From IMG/VR virus record IMGVR_UViG_3300046514_000747, positions 1 through 36,655 of that record: a stretch of 36,655 nt of DNA; one strand, written 5' to 3'. Origin of the DNA: a virus. Shown here one piece after another: positions 30,482 to 36,655 of this stretch (position 1 is its first letter; each line of letters begins with the position of its first letter). The notes under the pieces were generated by a model. The model was not told where the DNA came from, did no database searches, and saw only the letters and a program-made list of their open reading frames with translations. The position numbers and the translations under genes are program-made.

Positions 30482-31756
30482 TCACGGTCTGACCTTGAAG
30501 CTGCCATCATCGAAGATGTCCAGGGTATGGGTGACCTTCGGGATGACGGGCAACGTCGCCGGCAGCGTGGTCGGTGGGATTGGCTGGGTGGTCGGCGGGG
30601 TTTGCCCGAATTCGCGCAGTGGGCCCGGGCGGCCGCGGGTCAGGAGGGCCTGCTTCACCGTGGCATAATTGTTGGCGTCCCAGGCAACTTTGCCGCCATT
30701 GGTGTCGGTGCCGCCGGTGTTGGTCGCCTCGAGGTAGTTCTCGAAACAGTTCCCCTTGACCGTCCCGCTGGTCTGGGCGTTGGTCACCGTTACGGGCTTG
30801 CGGACACCGGTGACATAGTTGCCGGTGCAGCTGAAGCTGCCGGCGATGGCGAATTCGAAGCCGACGCGCTGGCGGTTGTTGGGGTTGGATTGCCCGTTGG
30901 CGAGCACCACATTGCCGGTGGCGATCACCACGGGGGTCTTGTCTCCCGGCAGGGTGAATCCCATGAGGGCGGTCGGGTTGCCGTAGTCGGGGTCGTCGCT
31001 CCAGCAATCGCGCAGCTCGAAGCGTGCGCCCTGATACTGATATTCCACCGGGTTGGCGCGCTGGCCCTGGAAGTGACATTCCTTGACGAGCTGGTTGGTG
31101 CTCGCGTCGATTCCGTTGATGTGGATCCCATCCCCGCCGCCGGCGAAGTCACAGTTGCGGATGGTCCCCGTGGCGGGATAACAATAGATGAAGGCATCCA
31201 GACCGCAGCCGCTCTGCTCGGCGAAGAGACAATCCGCCAGATCGAGATTATCGAAGGTATGGACCTCGATGACCGTCTTGTGCGCGGTCTCTTTGGTGGA
31301 GGGCGCGAAGATGCAGTTGCGGAGCTTCCAGTTGTGCGCGATGCCGGAATGCCAGAGGGCGGAGCCGGCGAAGGTGATGCCGACGACGGTGATATTATCC
31401 GCGCCGTTGAGCGCGCGGATGTTGGGGGCGATGATGACCGATTGATTCAGCCCGGCATAGTGGGCCGACGGGATGGTGAATCCCGGTAGCGTGGTCGTGT
31501 CATTGTAGCTGGTCAGTCCGATCAGGGTGGTGCCGATCAGGGTCTGGCCGGGGAGGAGCGTCGCCGTGGAGCTCAGGGAATAAGTCCCGGCCTGGGAGAG
31601 GACGATCGTGCCGCCACTGCCGGCAGCGTTGATGGCGTTCTGGATGTTGTCCCCGGGCTTCACGCTCACCGTGACGGCGGCGCAGGAGATTTTGGTCCAG
31701 ATGGCGAGGAGCCAGACGAGGACGAGACTGAAGATGAGTTTTTCCCAGCGGGTCAT
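30482..31756 (-). CDS. Secreted right-handed beta-helix protein (424 aa)
   Basis: Residues 7-26 (LIFSLVLVWLLAIWTKISCA) are a membrane anchor or signal peptide. The following ~350 residues carry parallel beta-helix units: QNAINAAGSGGTIVLSQAGT (the PGDNIQNAI start of pectate-lyase-like folds), DNITVVGITFAGSALWHSGI, WKLRNCIFAPSTKETAHKTV and similar turns. The C-terminus has a Pro/Thr linker with TTQPIPPTTLPATLP and a final strand (HTLDIFDDGSFKVRP). It overlaps the upstream holin-like gene by ATGA. Likely a secreted/cell-surface polysaccharide-binding or cleaving protein. The TTQP linker is shared with the 665-aa adhesin and a lipoprotein. Confidence 0.7.
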   Translation of the reverse strand: MTRWEKLIFSLVLVWLLAIWTKISCAAVTVSVKPGDNIQNAINAAGSGGTIVLSQAGTYSLSSTATLLPGQTLIGTTLIGLTSYNDTTTLPGFTIPSAHYAGLNQSVIIAPNIRALNGADNITVVGITFAGSALWHSGIAHNWKLRNCIFAPSTKETAHKTVIEVHTFDNLDLADCLFAEQSGCGLDAFIYCYPATGTIRNCDFAGGGDGIHINGIDASTNQLVKECHFQGQRANPVEYQYQGARFELRDCWSDDPDYGNPTALMGFTLPGDKTPVVIATGNVVLANGQSNPNNRQRVGFEFAIAGSFSCTGNYVTGVRKPVTVTNAQTSGTVKGNCFENYLEATNTGGTDTNGGKVAWDANNYATVKQALLTRGRPGPLREFGQTPPTTQPIPPTTLPATLPVIPKVTHTLDIFDDGSFKVRP

Positions 31757-32070
31757 GTCAGCCCTCGCGGGTTTTTGGCAGATTTGGCGACGAGCGCATC
31801 GACGGTATTTTTAATTCCGTCGATCTTGAGATTAAGCCTCTGCTCGATTTCGTCATTCTGCTTATATAGTTCATTGAATTTCTGATCACCGTTTTCGAGG
31901 CGCTGATCAACGCGATTCACCTTTTTGGCGACCGACCAAAGCGCAACGAGAATTGCCAGAGCACTGCCGGCAACTTCGGCCCATCCAACCAGATGACCCG
32001 GATCGGCCAGGGCCAAACCGGAACCGATACCCAGAATTGCGAAGGGGACGAATTTCAGGGGGTATCCCAA
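31753..32070 (-). CDS. Holin-like membrane protein with coiled coil (105 aa)
   Basis: I start it at TTG 32070, since a longer frame upstream runs through neighbouring genes. Residues ~5-22 (FVPFAILGIGSGLALA) and ~32-50 (WAEVAGSALAILVALWSV) are two membrane helices, followed by a long charged coiled coil (KKVNRVDQRLENGDQKFNEL, KQNDEIEQRLNLKIDGIKNT). Small two-helix proteins of this kind are common holins or membrane effectors in phages. It overlaps both neighbours (16 bp with the 68-aa gene, 4 bp with the beta-helix gene). It belongs to the lysis/envelope cluster. Confidence 0.55.
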   Translation of the reverse strand: MGYPLKFVPFAILGIGSGLALADPGHLVGWAEVAGSALAILVALWSVAKKVNRVDQRLENGDQKFNELYKQNDEIEQRLNLKIDGIKNTVDALVAKSAKNPRGLT

Positions 32071-32261
32071 TCCGGCTCTACTATTTCTGATCCGATTTGA
32101 TGCGCCGCTTTTTCGCTGGTGGCCTGCACGGCCTTGAGCTGCTTCCAGAGGATCTGATTGTCGTGCTTGAGGTTCTGGACATCCATGTAGAAGCTGATGC
32201 CGAATCCCGCAATAGGGAAGAGGGCCGAGACCAGCGGGAGATAGGCCAGCAACTTTTTCAC
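32055..32261 (-). CDS. Small membrane protein, possible i-spanin-like (68 aa)
   Basis: MKKLLAYLPLVSALFPIAGF GISFYMDVQNLKHDNQILWK begins with one membrane helix (residues ~6-28), followed by a charged coiled-coil-like stretch (LWKQLKAVQATSEKAAHQIG) and an acidic end. One N-terminal transmembrane helix plus a periplasmic coiled coil matches inner-membrane spanin (Rz) topology, though it is short. Lipoproteins that could play the outer-membrane part are encoded ~800 bp upstream. This is an inference from topology only. Confidence 0.5.
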   Translation of the reverse strand: MKKLLAYLPLVSALFPIAGFGISFYMDVQNLKHDNQILWKQLKAVQATSEKAAHQIGSEIVEPDWDTP

Positions 32262-32267
32262 GGAGAA

Positions 32268-32495
32268 TTACTGCGCGACCTGCACGCCCAGGGCGGTGAG
32301 GGCGCCGGCGATCGCCCCGCTGGCAACCGTCGCGGCGAAGAGCTTCCAGTTGAAGGGAGAGCCGGGCGGGGCGGCGAGATAGCCGCGAAGATCGAGCAGG
32401 CAGGCCGAGCCGGCGCCGACGAACGCGCCGATGGCCATGCGGTGCAGCGTAGCGGAATCGAAAACGGGTTGGGTGGTCTGGGCAAGAAGGTGCAT
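32268..32495 (-). CDS. Holin-like small membrane protein (75 aa)
   Basis: MHLLAQTTQPVFDSATLHRM is followed by two hydrophobic segments, AIGAFVGAGSACLLDL and WKLFAATVASGAIAGALTAL, separated by a short loop (RGYLAAPPGSPFN). Two membrane helices, a short length and an Ala/Gly-rich sequence fit small phage holins, and it stands with other membrane proteins and lipoproteins. The N-terminus carries TTQP. No lysin gene is visible nearby, so the lysis role is not proven. Confidence 0.5.
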   Translation of the reverse strand: MHLLAQTTQPVFDSATLHRMAIGAFVGAGSACLLDLRGYLAAPPGSPFNWKLFAATVASGAIAGALTALGVQVAQ

Positions 32496-32550
32496 GGTTT
32501 GGGTTCCCTGATGGAGATTGAAGACGCGAAGACACGAAGGGCCTGGCCGG

Positions 32551-32880
32551 CTACTGCGGACTGGCCGGCACTGGGTTGGACGGATCGGAGCCGAGCTGCT
32601 TGAGCCGATCGCTGATGCCCTGCAGGGCGCTGATCTGCTCGGGCGTAGGGGTCAACCCGGCGGCGAGGTTCAGGGCATCGATCTTCGCCGCGATGGCGTT
32701 GGTCTCGTCATTGAAATCCCCAATCAACTTTTGAATCTGATCATTCATGGCACCAATCTCCTTTCGAATGGATTTGACATCGTGACCGACGATCATTAGC
32801 CGGACCCGAATCTGGATCAGCAGATCACGCAGCCGATCCAATTCAGAAGGCTGGGCCCGCTTCCAGAAGCACCATCTCAT
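32551..32880 (-). CDS. Coiled-coil protein (109 aa)
   Basis: MRWCFWKRAQPSELDRLRDL is followed by continuous heptad-like helix (IQIRVRLMIVGHDVKSIRKE, MNDQIQKLIGDFNDETNAIA AKIDALNLA), and a short Thr/Pro segment (GLTPTPEQISALQGISDRLK). No membrane helix is clear. It starts inside the stop of the 93-aa lipoprotein gene (ATGA), so translation is coupled. Phage genomes often encode such coiled-coil proteins in the lysis or tail-accessory region; a precise role cannot be inferred. Confidence 0.55.
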   Translation of the reverse strand: MRWCFWKRAQPSELDRLRDLLIQIRVRLMIVGHDVKSIRKEIGAMNDQIQKLIGDFNDETNAIAAKIDALNLAAGLTPTPEQISALQGISDRLKQLGSDPSNPVPASPQ

Positions 32881-33158
32881 GGCTTTTTCAGTCCCTCGAC
32901 CACCCCTTCGGTGACGCCGGCGGTGATGGCTTTCACGGCGTCGTCATTGACGCCCGAGTCCAGCCCGTTGATGGAGGCGCTCGAGGTGGTCGGGCGCAGG
33001 TTGACGGTCAGCTTGTTTGCACGGAGGTCGGTCAGGAACGAGACATAGACCGCGCGACGATCGCCATCGCGTACCTCGGCATAGGTACAGCCAGCCAGGG
33101 ATGCAGCTGCGGCACAAAGGAGGAGGGTTTTGCAGGCGCGGGCAAGAGGGCGATCCAT
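32877..33158 (-). CDS. Small lipoprotein (93 aa), overlaps larger lipoprotein
   Basis: MDRPLARACKTLLLCAAAAS LAGC has a lipoprotein signal with the lipobox LAGC (lipidated C24). The mature part is short (TYAEVRDGDRRAVYVSFLTD, then INGLDSGVNDDAVKAITAGV). GGAGG at 4 nt supports the start. Its 5' part overlaps the 3' part of the 157-aa lipoprotein gene by ~127 bp in another frame. It and the small membrane protein(s) could act together as a spanin-like pair. No known family is recognised. Confidence 0.6.
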   Translation of the reverse strand: MDRPLARACKTLLLCAAAASLAGCTYAEVRDGDRRAVYVSFLTDLRANKLTVNLRPTTSSASINGLDSGVNDDAVKAITAGVTEGVVEGLKKP

Positions 33159-33505
33159 AGGGCCTCCACGGATTTCTGTTCATCCTCGAGCGCCTGCCAG
33201 CTGGCTTCGGAATATTCGGCGCGGACGGCGGTCTTCTCGGCCGTCAGCAGATAGGCGGAGCTGAGCTGGCGGGCGGTCTCCACCTTGACGGCATCGGCAT
33301 CGCTCAGCTTCCCCAGCGTGCGGGCGAGGGTCGCCCCGCGGATGGTGTCCAGGTAGGCGGTGCGGACCGCGACAAATTCCTTGACGGCATTGCTGGCCGG
33401 CTGGGTGGTCGGCTGGGCGGCCGGCGGCGGGCCGAAGATGGCGCAGCCCGGGAGGAGCAGCAGGGTCAGGGCGAGCAGGAGGAAGAGGATGGGTTTATGA
33501 CGCAT
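33032..33505 (-). CDS. Lipoprotein (157 aa) with TTQP linker
   Basis: Start ATG 33505 (MRHKPILFLLLALTLLLLPG C) gives a classic lipoprotein signal with LLPGC and lipidated C21; a longer upstream frame has no support. After it, PPPAAQPTTQPASNAV carries the TTQP linker and then a helical domain (FVAVRTAYLDTIRGATLARTL, LSDADAVKVETARQLSSAYL). It is an outer-membrane or cell-surface lipoprotein. The last ~40 residues (PKPSSFVPQ... RSMSRS region) overlap the next gene in another frame and may be an artefact of the overlap. TTQP links it to the beta-helix proteins. Confidence 0.6.
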   Translation of the reverse strand: MRHKPILFLLLALTLLLLPGCAIFGPPPAAQPTTQPASNAVKEFVAVRTAYLDTIRGATLARTLGKLSDADAVKVETARQLSSAYLLTAEKTAVRAEYSEASWQALEDEQKSVEALWIALLPAPAKPSSFVPQLHPWLAVPMPRYAMAIVARSMSRS

Positions 33506-33536
33506 GGAGTCTCCGAAAAGTTTGAAAAGGAACGGC

Positions 33537-33640
33537 CGCCACGAAGACCGCAAAGGGCACGAAGTTGACCCAGCGCGAAGTAAAGGGAATTTCGAAAACC
33601 TTCGCGACTGCCTCCGTGCCCTTCGCGAGCTTCGGGGTTA
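33537..33640. repeat. Stuttered GAAGGGCACG inverted repeat
   Basis: The left arm has CACGAAGACCGCAAAGGGCACG and the right arm has the complement (CGTGCCCTTCGCGAGCTTCG). It lies between the 126-aa gene and the lipoprotein gene. Word sequence is related to the CACGAAGG family but degenerate. Confidence 0.65.
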
Positions 33641-34018
33641 ATCGGTTTTGCTCTGCCCGCTGCGATCGATGCTGGCCAGGAGATGGCTGATCACGTCGCG
33701 GAAGGTGCGGACGGGCCGGCCGCCGGGGAGTTTCGCTTCATCGCGCAGATAGCCGGCCAGCAGACGGGCGGCGATACGGGCCTCGGGAGCGCTCAGGTCG
33801 GAGAGCCGGCGCTCGGCGTAGGTGCCCGGGCGAACGGCGTCGAGGGGCAGCTGGAGCATGATCGCGCCGGGCGAGCCGTTGCTGGGCTGGACCGGGGCAT
33901 CGAAGCTGCTCACTGGAGGCACCTCGACCGATGCCTGGGCGGCGACGGCGGCGGCATCTGGGGCGGAATCAGGAACGGCCGCGCGCGGGGCGGCCCCGGT
34001 ATTTCGGTTTTTCGACAT
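33638..34018 (-). CDS. Hypothetical protein following TerL (126 aa)
   Basis: MSKNRNTGAAPRAAVPDSAP begins an Ala/Pro-rich N-terminus (~50 residues), followed by a folded-looking part with RLSDLSAPEARIAARLLAGY and LPGGRPVRTFRDVISHLLAS. I recognise no family. Its position after TerL suggests a packaging or head accessory role. AGGA before the ATG supports the start. The last residues are hydrophilic. It is the first gene of the non-packaging block. Confidence 0.55.
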   Translation of the reverse strand: MSKNRNTGAAPRAAVPDSAPDAAAVAAQASVEVPPVSSFDAPVQPSNGSPGAIMLQLPLDAVRPGTYAERRLSDLSAPEARIAARLLAGYLRDEAKLPGGRPVRTFRDVISHLLASIDRSGQSKTD

Positions 34019-34051
34019 GGGGTCCTGTTCGGGATCTAACGTCGGATTCTT

Positions 34052-36163
34052 CTAACGTCGCGTGGCCAGGAAATTTCGTCCGTCGGGCATCTGCACGCCG
34101 CCGGCGGTGGAGGGCTGGGATTGATTCAATCGCATGGCGGCCAGATCGGCCGGGCGCGGGGCCAGGCGAACCATCCCCGCGCCGTGGGCGAGGGCGATCT
34201 GTTCAATCTCGCAATCGCGATAATCCACGCGGGCGCCCATCACCTTGGGGCGGTAGGCGAAGAACTTGTCGCCGCGAGAGGAGGTGATCAGCTTGCGGAG
34301 CACGTTGGAGAGATGCCGGTTGTAGTCCTCGTCGTTGAAATCGTTCAACTGCCAGAAGTCCTCCTCCCGATCGGGGATCAATTCGCCGGTCTGCGGATTG
34401 ACCATCGGGAGGCGCTGGCCGATATAGCTGGCCAGCAGGTCCTCGTAATGAACGGCGTCGAAGAAATTGAGCCAGACCGTATAGGCCGCCAGCTTGCCGC
34501 CGGCGGGCTCGCGCTCGATGCGACGCAGGCGCTGTGGCATCTCCTGCGGCCGTCGACCCTCGCCCTTCATGGGCTTGAGCCATTCCGGATCGGTCAGACA
34601 GAATTGATAGACATCATCGGTGCGGGAGCCATCGACGCCGAATTCGTTGGTGCGGCGGATGCCGCCGCCGGAGTCGATCCCGAGCATGTAGCAGCCCAGG
34701 GGCGGGTAAACACCGTTCTCATATTCGAAGCTGCTGCGGTAAAACAACTCGCGCAGCTCATCGAAGCTGAGGGCGCGTCCATGTCTTAGTCGCCGGGAGC
34801 GATAGCCATATCCCCAGCCGCGGATCACGTAATAGAAATGATCCTTCTGGGTGTCGACGGTCATCAGGACGCGGCTGACCCACAGGGGGAGCACCGCCTG
34901 CGGCGCGGGACTGAATCCCGTCTCCGGATCGGGCAGGCAGCGTTTGGCGAACTGGCTGGCGACGGGCGGCGGAGAGGTCGGCTCCTGGAAGACCTCGGCG
35001 AGCAGTTCGTTGTAGTAGCCCCGCAGGGCCTCGGGTGACCCCTCGGCCAGGATGAATTTGCGGGCGATGGCCGTGAAGCGATGCTTGGGTGCCAGCGAGA
35101 TAAAGGCCGGCATCTTCATCGCCACATGGGCGCCGGGAGGCTTGCTCCCCTCCTCATGCCCGTCGGGAAATATCTTCCAGCTCCCATCGAGGGTGCTGAA
35201 ATATCCCGCGGCGACCGCGCGGGCCTTGTGCCGATCATACACGCGGCCCTGTCCGTCCGGATGATCGACGGCGCAGGCTGGGTTGGAGCAGTGCATCCAG
35301 GCCGCGCCCTGATGCACCATCTCGGCGGCGCGCTTCACCTTGTCGGGCTGCTGCGCTTTTTTCGGCTCCCATTCCAGCAGATCATGGCACCAGACCTGGG
35401 GCGCACCGCAATGCGGGCAGGGACAAAAATAAAAGAGCTTGATGTCGGCCAGCTCGAAGAGGTCCGCCGTCGGGTCGGGATCCGCGCCGGGCGTGCTCAG
35501 ATTGACCACGCGCGAATCTTCGTAGGTGGTGGTGCGTGCCTCGATCGATTCGGCGATGGAGACCTTGCCATCGGCCTGAAACTTCGACCGCTCATCGCAG
35601 ATCACCCGCCTCGCTGGATCCGAGGCCACCGAGGAGATCGAGCCCGAATAGCCCAGCCGCAGGACGAAGCCATTGGCCAGGGTGAGCTCGCTGTTTTTGC
35701 TGTCCCATCGCCGGCCGGTGGCCAGATCCGCCAGGACCCTGGTCTCGGCAAACATCGGCAGGATGCGGTTGCGGATGATGCTCTTGCCCTTGTCCTTGTC
35801 GGGCAGCACCAGCAGCAATGGATCGGGTTCGCGCTCGGCCCAATAGGCAATCACGTTGCGGACGGCTTCGCTGGCCCCGACCTGGGAGGCCTTCAGGATC
35901 GTCACCATCTCGATCCCGCGGCGCACCAGCAGCGCCATCAGCGGGACCAGATAGGGAGCCCGTTCGTTTCGCCAGAAGCCCGTGCGATCGGGCGAGGTCT
36001 GCTTGCGCGATAGATAGCGATGCTTCTGGGCCCACTCCCAAACAGCCAGTCGCTCGGGCGGGGCATAAAACCGTTTGACCTCATCGGGCAGGAGCCGGCG
36101 GGAGGCGGTCAGCCGCTGGAGGCGAAGATCCGGAGCGCTTGGTCGATTTCGTCCGCGAGCCAC
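34052..36163 (-). CDS. Terminase large subunit, GpA family
   Basis: The 703-aa protein has the ATPase and nuclease modules of lambda gpA-type terminases. The Walker A-like segment is K91-A-S-Q-V-G-A-S-E99 and the Walker B-like is RRVICDERSKF (D190, E191). A zinc-finger-like segment (CPCPHCG near 250) and CSNPAC follow. The nuclease domain has VDTQKDHFYY and GIDSGGGIRR as candidate acidic metal sites. It cuts and packages DNA with the small subunit. Its start (GTG 36163) overlaps TerS, but another start could be used. It is among the strongest calls in the window. Confidence 0.9.
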   Translation of the reverse strand: MARGRNRPSAPDLRLQRLTASRRLLPDEVKRFYAPPERLAVWEWAQKHRYLSRKQTSPDRTGFWRNERAPYLVPLMALLVRRGIEMVTILKASQVGASEAVRNVIAYWAEREPDPLLLVLPDKDKGKSIIRNRILPMFAETRVLADLATGRRWDSKNSELTLANGFVLRLGYSGSISSVASDPARRVICDERSKFQADGKVSIAESIEARTTTYEDSRVVNLSTPGADPDPTADLFELADIKLFYFCPCPHCGAPQVWCHDLLEWEPKKAQQPDKVKRAAEMVHQGAAWMHCSNPACAVDHPDGQGRVYDRHKARAVAAGYFSTLDGSWKIFPDGHEEGSKPPGAHVAMKMPAFISLAPKHRFTAIARKFILAEGSPEALRGYYNELLAEVFQEPTSPPPVASQFAKRCLPDPETGFSPAPQAVLPLWVSRVLMTVDTQKDHFYYVIRGWGYGYRSRRLRHGRALSFDELRELFYRSSFEYENGVYPPLGCYMLGIDSGGGIRRTNEFGVDGSRTDDVYQFCLTDPEWLKPMKGEGRRPQEMPQRLRRIEREPAGGKLAAYTVWLNFFDAVHYEDLLASYIGQRLPMVNPQTGELIPDREEDFWQLNDFNDEDYNRHLSNVLRKLITSSRGDKFFAYRPKVMGARVDYRDCEIEQIALAHGAGMVRLAPRPADLAAMRLNQSQPSTAGGVQMPDGRNFLATRR

Positions 36164-36576
36164 CGCTTTTGTTCATCCGTCGCGGCCGGCAATCGATCCG
36201 CCAGCGCGAGCAAATAATCCCGCTGGGCGATCACCCATGCGCGATAGGTCGAATTGCAGGTGTCCACCCGATGGTATTCCCGCTCGACGATTCCACGCCG
36301 CGCGCGCGTCAGCTTCGCGTCCTCAATCTTTTTCATGAGCGACGCCTTGTTCAGCGCGCTCAACGCGGATCCCGGGCTGACGCGATCGGCCGCGCCAGGC
36401 TCGGGCGGGATATTGTCTGCGCGCCAGGCCTTCATCCGGGCGGCGAGCTCAGCTCTCCATGGGCCGCGGCCAAATTCCCAAGCCGGGTGATTCAGGCACC
36501 GCGCGGCCGAGTCATGGGAGATCCCAAGCAATCGGCCCAGCGCGCGCACCCCGGAGATTGTCGCCGCGGTGGGCAT
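36109..36576 (-). CDS. Terminase small subunit, Nu1-like (155 aa)
   Basis: MPTAATISGVRALGRLLGIS HDSAARCLNHP contains a helix-turn-helix that would bind DNA at the packaging site. The following part has KKIEDAKLTRARRGIVEREY, typical of the coiled-coil of Nu1-like small terminases, and ends in a helix (EIDQALRIFASSG) that may contact TerL. It overlaps the TerL start by 55 bp. A tandem 8-bp repeat sits immediately upstream of the start codon, and could be its binding site. Confidence 0.8.
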   Translation of the reverse strand: MPTAATISGVRALGRLLGISHDSAARCLNHPAWEFGRGPWRAELAARMKAWRADNIPPEPGAADRVSPGSALSALNKASLMKKIEDAKLTRARRGIVEREYHRVDTCNSTYRAWVIAQRDYLLALADRLPAATDEQKRWLADEIDQALRIFASSG

Positions 36577-36578
36577 CC

Positions 36579-36618
36579 GTCAGGGTGTCAGGGTGTCAGG
36601 GTGTCAGGCTGTCGGCCA
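36579..36618. repeat. Tandem 8-bp repeat upstream of terS
   Basis: Units GTCAGGGT at 36579, 36587 and 36595, then GTCAGGCT at 36603 and GTCGGCCA at 36611, give three perfect copies, one near-perfect and one degenerate. It starts 2 bp before the TerS start codon, where a cos/pac recognition site or an operator could lie. The unit also resembles the stuttered repeats elsewhere. Confidence 0.75.
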
Positions 36619-36655
36619 AAAATGAAATACGCATCGGCGGCGACAAAAAAAAACC

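Noticed and set aside
31753-32535. 260-aa minus-strand frame as one gene
   Set aside because: Its first two thirds lie over other genes in another frame and are Arg/Pro-rich. The real product starts near 32070.
36579-36618. CRISPR array
   Set aside because: Units are 8 bp in tandem with no spacers; the stuttered repeats elsewhere are inverted words, also not CRISPR.
1-36655. Circular genome joining base 36655 to base 1
   Set aside because: Joining the ends keeps the tail frame open for only about 19 codons before a stop, and there is no overlap between ends to support circularity.

Overview
This window is most likely part of a tailed (siphovirus-like) phage or prophage genome with lambda-type head genes. 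On the minus strand, read from the right edge to the left, it carries a Nu1-like small terminase, a GpA-type large terminase, a gpW-position protein, a lambda-type portal, an S49 protease with a nested scaffold, a decoration protein, a major capsid protein, head-tail and tail-completion candidates, a tail-tube candidate, a tape-measure protein, and a tail protein that runs off the left edge. I see no integrase, replication gene, rRNA or tRNA, so lifestyle and genome completeness cannot be judged. GC-rich coding, Pro/Thr linkers with repeated TTQP, and many intergenic hairpins built from stuttered 7-9 nt words suggest a planctomycete-like (PVC group) host. That is an inference, not a proof.

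Layout on the minus strand, in transcription order: (1) 36.6-34.0 kb, packaging genes, preceded by an 8-bp tandem repeat. (2) 34.0-30.2 kb, small membrane, lipoprotein and coiled-coil proteins that look like a lysis or envelope set, then a secreted beta-helix protein and small genes. (3) 29.6-23.9 kb, adhesins: a secreted beta-helix protein, an Ig/Fn3 protein, a small structural protein, and a fibre with a GH29 fucosidase-like domain. (4) 23.8-19.4 kb, gpW-position protein, portal, ParB-like protein, ABC-ATPase/GNAT fusion, two small proteins. (5) 12.9-0 kb, DUF1508-like protein, glycosyltransferase-like protein, protease/scaffold, decoration, capsid, connectors and tail.

Between blocks 4 and 5, exactly between portal and protease, lies a 6.3-kb cassette on the opposite (+) strand (13.0-19.4 kb). 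It has two transcription units. Unit 1 holds a zincin-VWA protein, a WGR-domain ATP-dependent DNA ligase and a DNA methyltransferase. Unit 2 holds an HTH-containing MoxR/CobS-like AAA+ ATPase, an unknown protein, a Zn-ribbon/RHH-like protein and an ASCH-domain protein. Both units start from near-identical promoters (TTGCCC, 17 bp, TATATT) with a TACATGATGTA palindrome at the expected start site. Each unit also contains a copy of a 72-76 bp hairpin-bearing direct repeat that begins at the stop codon of one gene and ends just before the ribosome binding site of the next.

The cassette is the best candidate for an undescribed system: a co-regulated AAA+/VWA pair plus DNA end-joining, DNA methylation and small regulatory or nucleic-acid-binding proteins. 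Its function is not known from the sequence; DNA modification or repair, or counter-defence, are reasonable hypotheses.
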